A model generated the notes under the pieces. It was not told the DNA's origin, made no database searches, and saw only the letters and a program-made list of their open reading frames with translations. Positions 57,033 to 64,000 of a stretch of DNA of 64,000 bases are shown piece by piece; positions within the stretch are counted from its first letter, which is position 1; each line of letters opens with the position of its first letter. Both the position numbers and the translations under genes were made by a program. Location: NCBI GenBank assembly GCA_018105865.1, contig CM030868.1:9188245-9252244 (forward strand). The letters run 5' to 3'. This DNA is from Metaphire vulgaris. Taxonomy: Eukaryota; Annelida; Clitellata; Crassiclitellata; Megascolecidae.

Positions 57033-57786
57033 ACGTACGGTAAAACTCTTGTGACATTACTTTTATTGTGAATTTTGTTGATTGAGCTTGTCATCATCAT
57101 CATCATTTATTTGTCACTTGTATTATAATTTTGTTATTCTCCACATTCATCATCTACTTCTTCCTTTATAATCTGTAGTTTAGGTGAGAACATGAACTTC
57201 ATTTCTCTAGTCATGACAGCTGATGACGACTGCAATCTTGTCCACTCCACTGTAATTTTGTCCACTCGCTTCTCATTGTCTTTTTGGCCGCCCTCTTGTC
57301 TTGTCTCGTGTTGCACTGTATTTTTTCAGTGTGGATCTGGCATCGATGTTGGTGTATAAATGACAACAGCTTTTATGATATTCTTTACTGTCCACTGCTT
57401 TGTGATTTAGACAATCAACTAATTTCAGCACCATTCTTCAATCTCATCATTTTTTCCTTCGAGCTTTGAGTCAGTATTACCTGTTGCGTTGATTTTTGAT
57501 CTTTTCTTGTTCATCAGCCAACTTCGTTCGGAATGATCATTAGTGACTTCGCTACGCAATCGTTCGGAAGTTCTTGCATTCTGTCATGCTTCCGTTCTTG
57601 CGTGTAAGCCATCAGCACCAGTATTGATTTTGTCCATTTAGTTGGCATTCATATGAAGCTGTACTCCATGGAACACTTTCCATTTTACTTTTTCTAATAG
57701 CAACTCTCTTTTGTCAGCCTTACATTTATTTCCTCTTTTTAGAAGCAGTCTTCGGAAATTATGGCGCCTAATTTAATAATAAGCTC
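57033..57786. other. Unassigned, possible old RTE linker
   Basis: The minus strand has HETRQEGGQKDNEKRVDKI, TVEWTRLQSSSAVMTRE and, further up, NDCVAKSLMIIPNEVG-like strings reminiscent of the endonuclease-RT linker of RTE elements, but no firm motif. Also (CAT)n at 57091-57104. Confidence 0.3.
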
Positions 57787-57841
<55 letters not shown>

Positions 57842-57842
57842 T
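57787..57842. repeat. (AAT)n microsatellite
   Basis: About 18 AAT units. Confidence 0.97.
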
Positions 57843-58194
57843 ATGAGCACCATTTTAAATACTCAATGGTATCAATCGATGGTACTTCAACTCCATCTGC
57901 AAAAGACCAGGTAATTCCAGAAGGAAACAACAGGTCAGAGGGAACCAGCAAGACAGACTATGGAGGAAATGCTAATTGGAAGAGATGTGTTTTAAGCCTA
58001 GTGCTGAAAATACTCAGTTTTTGGGAAGATCTGACAACCAGAGAGAGCTCGCGCTTTAGTTTTTTCCCCAGAAATAGAAAAGGTTCTCTTACCAATTTCA
58101 GTGTTTGTTCTAGATATATTTAACAATGAATCAGGAAATCTTGTTGAATGATAATGCTTCGGTTGGTTGACCGTTTAACATAGATTTAAAATAT
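57843..58194. other. Intergenic, nothing recognised
   Basis: Open in one plus frame to 58123 without a recognised domain. Confidence 0.4.
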
Positions 58195-58814
58195 TGAGGT
58201 TGTCCAGACTGCAGTATTTTAAAAACAAGAACACCAGTCTTAAATACAATTCTCTGTTCTACCGGCATCCAGTGTAACTTTTGAAGGACAGGTTTAATGT
58301 GATCATGTTTACGAGTTTTTGTAATGGCCCCGGGCTACAGACTTTTGAATCCCTTGAAGGTTTTGTATATTAGATTTGGCCATACCACGGCAAAAGGAAT
58401 TGTAATAATGAAGCCTATTGCTGACAAGGGCATTGACAAGAGGAATCAGAACAGGTTTCGACACAAGATCACGAATTCGTCGAATAGGCCTATCTCTTGA
58501 TTTGCAAATGAGCAGCTGTGCTGACCTTACTTATGTGGTCATTTAAAAAAAATAATATTACACCTAGGTTGCTGACAGACTGACTTTGATCAACTGAAAT
58601 GTCGTCAAATTTAAAGGAATGCATGTCTTCAAATTTACTTCCATTAAATACTGTGCCAAGAAGTCAAAACTCAGTTTTTAAGGGTTTTATGCAAGCTTAT
58701 TACTAAACATCAATAACTTAATATTTTCAGACGAACGGATACATTTTCTAGTCTGAAGAAGATTTATCATCAAAGGCAATAAATAGTTTATTAAATAGTT
58801 TATTATAAAATTTG

Positions 58815-59181
58815 TCTTTTGGTATTTAAAACCACATCATATAATGAACCCTATTACCTTAAGATGCGACTAATCCCTCGACCGGCAGGACTTTCATTTG
58901 TTGTTCCTTATTCTCGCACTGTCATTGGCACTAGTTGTTTCTCAGTGTGTGGCCCTAAGCTTTGTAATTCATTACCAATATCACTTCGTAAAACTAAAAA
59001 TTTATCATCTTTTAGATCTGGTCTTAAAACTTACCTGTTTGACTTGGCTTATCCCCATCTCCCTTAGATTGCTCCCCCGCTGTTCTGACTGATTTTCCGG
59101 ATTGACCTGGCTCTAATTCTATTTGGATTTGGTGCGCCATCGGCTGATGCCCTGGGCATTTTGATAGTGGCGCCATAGAAG
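58815..59181 (+). pseudogene. LINE C-terminus and 3'UTR with (TGAT)n tail
   Basis: LKMRLIPRPAGLSFVVPYSR, TVIGTSCFSVCGPKLCNSLP, ISLRKTKNLSSFRSGLKTYL and FDLAYPHLP to a stop at 59065-59067. The 3'UTR GGTGCGCCATCGGCTGATGC, ATAGTGGCGCCATAGAAGTT runs into (TGAT)n. It is clean apart from truncation, so a relatively recent insertion into the old minus-strand L2. Confidence 0.85.
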
Positions 59182-59795
<614 letters not shown>

Positions 59796-60115
59796 TAGTT
59801 GTGCATCGTCAGCGTAGAAATGATAGGCAGCAGAGAAATGTGGAAGAAGTGATGTATTTAATGAAAAAAGGAGAGGGACTATAAAACAGATCCCTGGGGA
59901 CACCAAAATCTATCTTAGCTGAATTTGAGTGAACACCATTACAGTAAACGGTATGACTGCAATGCTGTAGATAGGACAAACCACTGCGATGCAGTACCCG
60001 GTATGCCAAACCAACACTCAAGTCTATTGAGAAGGATTGCATGATCTATTCTATTGCATAAAAAGCTGTAGACAAGTCTAGTAAAATAAGTGCAGTTACG
60101 TTGCAATTGTTATGT

Positions 60116-60269
60116 AATGTGACATTTGTATAGTGCCTTTTCTAGTTGTACTCAGAGGCGCTCCTAGCATTGGAGTCGCAGAGTCAATTTATGAGACTTT
60201 AGCTTTCGCATTGAGCAGAGCGACGGAGTAAGAAGTGATTCTCGAATGGATGGGTTTAAGGCATTCCAG
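60116..60269. other. Spacer
   Basis: No recognised feature. Confidence 0.4.
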
Positions 60270-60400
60270 CAGTGGCGGCTCTAGGATTTGGGAAGTGGGG
60301 GGCCGTTGGGGTGGCAACTTATAATATAGGGGCCAACCATTTGTTGTTTAATGTATGTAGCATTAAGTATAGGGTCCCAACTGGGGGCCACTGGGAAGCC
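60270..60400. mobile_element. Truncated hAT-like MITE (CAGTGGCGGC family)
   Basis: CAGTGGCGGCTCTAGGATTT, GGGCCGTTGGGGTGGCAACT and GGGGCCAACCATTTGTTG match 28585-28720. The right end is missing. Confidence 0.8.
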
Positions 60401-60659
60401 AGGTAAGCTGAGTGAAACCGTCTGAAACCAGATTTAGTGGATGTCTCAAATATGATAATGAGAACATTCTAAGTCTGAATTTATGTGACTAGTCACTAGT
60501 GGAACAGAGGGAATAATCACATGAAATTCCAAGGCTGCGAGCAAATGTACTTCTATAAAAAAAACCAGTGGATTCCCCTAGTACCACAGCTTCCATACAT
60601 TATAATTTGGTCACGAGCTGGTGCACGCAACATTGTCACCCGCATAAAGGATGATGATA
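60401..60659. other. Spacer
   Basis: No recognised feature. Confidence 0.4.
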
Positions 60660-62145
60660 TTTCTTCTTCAGGTGCTCTGTCCAAAGACAGGTTCCATACT
60701 CCAGCGTCGCCACTCCTCTCTATCTTGAGCTTTTATCTTCAGGGCTGAATACTTTTTCCCGTAGTGTCGAACATCCACTCTAGCATCGATGTCCTTGATC
60801 ACCCTTTCTGTGGTTTTCCATTCATCTTTCTGTCTAGTACTTCTCTTGGTAGGTTTGATTCTTCTCTCAGAACATGACCTATCCACTTCTTTTGTCTTGT
60901 ACGAATAGTGTTTTTCTATCTTTTCTTCTCTTCTATTGCTCTTCCATACTTCCTCGTTTGTTATTTTTCCGTCCAGCTGATTTGTTCCATTCTTCGCCAG
61001 ATCCACATTTCGAATGTATCTAGCCTCTTTATGTCTTCTTTCCTGAACGTCCAAGTTTCTGATCCATAGACTGTCACTGGCCAGACCAGTGTTTTGACCA
61101 ATCGTCTTTTCAGATTTTGCTTAAAATTCCTTCTCAGTAGTTCTCCTCTTCTGTCCATAAAGGCTTCTTTCCACGTGGCAATTCTTCTCCTTATTTCTTT
61201 ATGACACTTGGCGTTTTCATCAAGCAGGCTTCCAATATAGCAGAATTCTTCTATTTTATTTATTCTATTCTTCTATTTCCACTCCATCAATTATTATTTT
61301 AAATTTTCCACCGTGTCTGCTGATTTTCATTGTCTTTGTATTCTTTCAGTTGATTTTCATTCCGTAATCCTTTTATGTTGCGTTAAGAGAGTCCATCAAC
61401 CTCTGCAATCCATGGTTGGCGTTTGCCATAATTGCCTGGTCATCAACAAATCTTATGCCACTTACCTTTTTCCACCTCCCACTACTCCATCTTCTATGTT
61501 CTCAAATGTTTCTCTTATGAGTTCTTCTGTATAGATATTGAACAGCAACGGTGAGAGAGGGCATCCCTGTCTCACCCCCTTTTCCAGAGTTCCTGGTTCA
61601 GAGTCTTTTCCATTCACACGGACATATACTGATTGATTCATGTACAGGTTTCCGATGAGTTTTCTGTCTCTGTAGTCTATTCCCATTCTTCTGAGTGCCC
61701 TCATCAGTTTTATCCAGTCCACTCGATCAAATGCCTTTTCATAGTCCCCAAAGCAGGTGTAGATTGCAAGGCCCCTTTCTATGCTTCTTTCTCCCAGCGC
61801 CCTAAGAATTCCTATTGCATCTCTGGTACCTTTGCCTTTCCTGAATCTTCACTGATCCCCTTCACTGCTTCTGCCTTTGCTTCTACTCGTTTTGTAAGGA
61901 TCTTCAAAACTCTATTCGAAGCCTGACAAAGCAGGCTTATTGTTCTAAAGTCTCCACATTCAGTTGCATTCTGTTTCTTTTGTATTGGCACCATTACTGT
62001 TTGGAGGAAGTCTTCTGGCCACTCCCCGGTCCGATATATTTGTTGGCATAGCCTCACTAATTCTCTTGTTGCCTCTTCGCCCAGATTCTTAAGCATTTCT
62101 GCAGGTATATTGTCAATTATATTTATACATAAGTTAGCCATAAGG
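60660..62145 (-). pseudogene. RTE-like RT, long minus-strand copy
   Basis: In order: DNIPAEMLKNLGEEATRELV, TGEWPEDFLQTVMVPIQKKQ and CGDFRTISLL (62110-61920), YRDRKLIGNLYMNQSVYVRV, KGVRQGCPLSPLLFNIYTEE (61680-61520), KTLVWPVTVYGSETWTFRKE, MWIWRRMEQISWTEK (61100-60961), DREEWRRWSMEPVF, then the 3' end ISSSFMRVTMLRAPA-like (60655-60600). The D-loop AFDxVxW is partly present as FDRVDWIKLMRALRRMGI. The YADD region is diverged. Three frames; inactive. Confidence 0.88.
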
Positions 62146-62149
62146 GTCG

Positions 62150-62700
62150 TATAGCTGGCTCAAAATAGCAGAACGCATTGAATATAAAATAATATCGATA
62201 ACTTATAACACTTAATACATCAAAACCAGTCTGCCTAAGAAATCTGATAATTCCACAACAACCTCGATCTACTAGATCTTCTTCTAATGTAACTCTCCTT
62301 CGACCTCTGAATCAATCATCTCAAAATTTGCAATCGTGCTTTTTCATACGCTGCACCAGAGCTTTGGAACTCAATTCCAATATCCCTCCAAGCCTCCACC
62401 GTCTACATCAAAGCCAAATAAACTCTGAGTCACACTTTTTTCCCTTCTTACAACATCTCCTCGTGTTTTTCTTTCTAAACTAAAATAATTCATCTTCAAA
62501 AAATAATTTCCTCCATAGCTGCAACGTCCCACCCACTCGTCCTTTTTATTAAATGACCCGGCATGAATGACCCCACCTACCTTTGGCTATAGCTACTTCA
62601 TTTTGAGATTGAGCGCATATAAATAAGGAGCTACTTCGGTGCTTCTTTTGAAAGCGTTATAGAAGTTAACGAGATTTTACTTACTTACTTAATTACTTTA
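62150..62700 (+). pseudogene. L2-like C-terminus and 3'UTR with (ACTT)n tail
   Basis: KIAERIEYKIISIT, PRSTRSSSNVTLLRPLNQ-like codons, FSYAAPELWNSIPISLQ-like codons (frame broken), then 3'UTR TGAGCGCATATAAATAAGGA and GCGTTATAGAAGTTAACGAG and TTACTTACTTACTT. It is a diverged member of the 38.0-38.9 kb subfamily. Confidence 0.78.
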
Positions 62701-62960
62701 TAGATAACAAATAACAGTGGTCTTAGGACCGAGCCTTTAGGGATGCTACAAGACAAGATGTAGAAGTCGAGAGATTCTAAATTATTATAACTGATTATGC
62801 AGAGAAGTAACCCAATGCTGATCATCAGAGAATCAAAGCCAATGTAAGTTGATCAGGACTAGAATTATTAACAATATCAAAAGGCGGAAGATAGGTCATA
62901 AAGTCAAAAGCAGTAACTTTGCGAGCCGAAGATTGTCGTCATGAACTGCGTGCAGCCAGG
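62701..62960 (-). pseudogene. L2-like RT core relic
   Basis: Minus strand near 62745-62705 reads SIPKGSVLRPLLFVIY, for the [16 protein letters not shown] box, with HWVTSLHNQ upstream. Highly decayed. Confidence 0.6.
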
Positions 62961-63275
62961 TCATCTCACAAAACATTATAACTATTAACTATAGTTGAAT
63001 AAGCAAATGGGTGACACAACCATTGCTTTTTTCTGAACTACATAAAGGTGAGATCCAGAAAGGCCACTCCAATAGTGAGTAATTTAACCATGATATTTTT
63101 GGCCTGCCATGCTTTCTTGTGCTTCTTGTGCTATTAGTTGTGTCATCACAGCTCCTTCCATGGTGTCTGCTATTTCCCATATACTGGCCAACGTTTCGAA
63201 GGTTTCATTCACTACTCGCTTGATCCGCTCCACCAGTCCACACTGTTTACATTTTATTGAAGTCTGAACCATCTA
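62961..63275 (-). pseudogene. Possible RTE-like post-RT relic
   Basis: A minus-strand frame has RSTRKHGRPKISWLNYSLLE, which could be the GRPKTTWLDNI motif. Support is limited to this string. Confidence 0.3.
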
Positions 63276-63609
63276 TGATTGAGAATTTGTGTTCTTGTGT
63301 TTCTAAAACGATAATTTGCTAATTTAATTGATTAGTTGCTACAAATTTAGTTACTCAAATCTGCATAATGCTACAACGAAAAATCATGTTAAAAATCTCT
63401 TTTAAAATAAGGTGAGCATGTGGTTATTGTGATTGGTCGACTAAAGGTGCATGTTAAAACATTTTGAAATAATATGTGCAATTTTTAGTCGTGTGCAATT
63501 CAGCAGTTGAACAAGGTGCTCGTTTGGAATTAATTTGGATCTTGCAACAAGTCGACTGCGTACAAGAACTTTTTGAAGCCAATATAAACGTAAGGCAACT
63601 GATATTGGA
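63276..63609. other. Intergenic, nothing recognised
   Basis: AT-rich without recognised elements. Confidence 0.45.
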
Positions 63610-63960
63610 TTGGTTATGGTTATGGTTAAGGTACTGGACTATACTGGTACTATATAGCGCCATAGCATGGCGAAGGCCAAAGTCAAAGGCGCTGTCAACA
63701 ACGCTGACAAATCAACTTGGAACGGAAGATGTTGGTCTTGAGGGATAATCCGCTCAGGTGGCACGACAGAGGTCACTGCCGTGTCAAAATTGGGCACTTA
63801 GCCCTTCAGAAGGCGGTCTTCCGCAAGAAGACGTTCCGTCGAAGAGTCAGCAAAAACGCTAAAAGGACGTTGAAGGACCGCATGGATGCAGAGAAAAATT
63901 CTCCGTGTTGCGAGAATCAGGCGGCGAATCTTTGAAGGCGGTCATCTGCGAGACAGTAAT
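63610..63960 (-). mobile_element. L2-like 3' end with (AACCAT) tail and linked repeat block
   Basis: On the minus strand GGCGCCTTTGACTTTGGCCT, TCGCCATGCTATGGCGCTAT, then (AACCAT)3. The adjoining block (GCGGAAGACCGCC, CACGGAGAATTTTTCTCTG) resembles the one at 22.8-23.3 kb. Confidence 0.55.
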
Positions 63961-64000
63961 CCATCGCCGAAATTGACTGGAACCATTTTGTTGCTTGAGA

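Noticed and set aside
60521..60748. 75-codon plus-strand frame at the right of the window as a gene
   Set aside because: It overlaps the antisense 3' end of the RTE-like element and has no recognised domain.

Overview
This is eukaryotic, almost certainly metazoan, intergenic and intronic DNA. Intron-split exons of a conserved gene (cullin-1) lie in a dense field of decayed transposable elements and long microsatellites. No bacterial-style operons, rRNA or true tRNA genes are visible. The mix of non-LTR retrotransposons (L2/CR1-like, RTE-like, CR1/Rex-like, one restriction-like-endonuclease type), P-element/THAP9-like transposase remains, hAT-like non-autonomous elements with 8-bp target duplications and tRNA-derived SINEs suits an aquatic invertebrate. 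The species cannot be named from the sequence alone.

Host gene: the minus strand carries the first four coding exons of CUL1 (26352-26198, 19318-19123, 11255-11088, 4363-4222). They encode about 220 residues: the N-terminus, the Skp1-facing helices and part of the cullin-repeat region. Reading frame and intron phases agree across all junctions. Intron 2 has a GC-AG donor. The remaining exons should lie beyond the left edge. Introns 1-3 (about 6.9, 7.9 and 6.7 kb) are filled with repeats.

Layout: 1-4.2 kb, a non-LTR tail with a C2H2 finger plus relics. 4.4-11 kb (intron 3), RTE relics, hAT and TTAA-type MITEs and a roughly 950-bp inverted repeat. 11.3-19.1 kb (intron 2), a 30-bp minisatellite, an L2-like element, and a minus-strand L2-like relic split by two hAT-like insertions, one of which carries another L2 fragment. 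19.3-26.2 kb (intron 1), TA-flanked MITEs, a decayed L2 and a CORE-like SINE. 26.4-34.3 kb, several hAT-like elements with 8-bp duplications and a SINE with a 10-bp duplication. 34.5-38.9 kb, an L2-like element split by a CR1-like fragment. 38.9-41 kb, a P-element/THAP9-like transposase pseudogene. 41-42.3 kb, the C-terminus of a restriction-like-endonuclease retrotransposon lying between (TAA)n arrays. 43.4-51.3 kb, L2-like copies including one nearly complete at 45.6-49.2 kb, a pentanucleotide array, a solo-LTR candidate and pieces of an unclassified protein family. 52-64 kb, several RTE-like and L2-like relics with microsatellite tails.

Nothing here acts as a multi-gene system. The main points of interest are a conserved ubiquitin-ligase scaffold gene hidden in repeats, several datable nested insertions, and repeated evidence that LINE 3' ends seed, or target, microsatellites.
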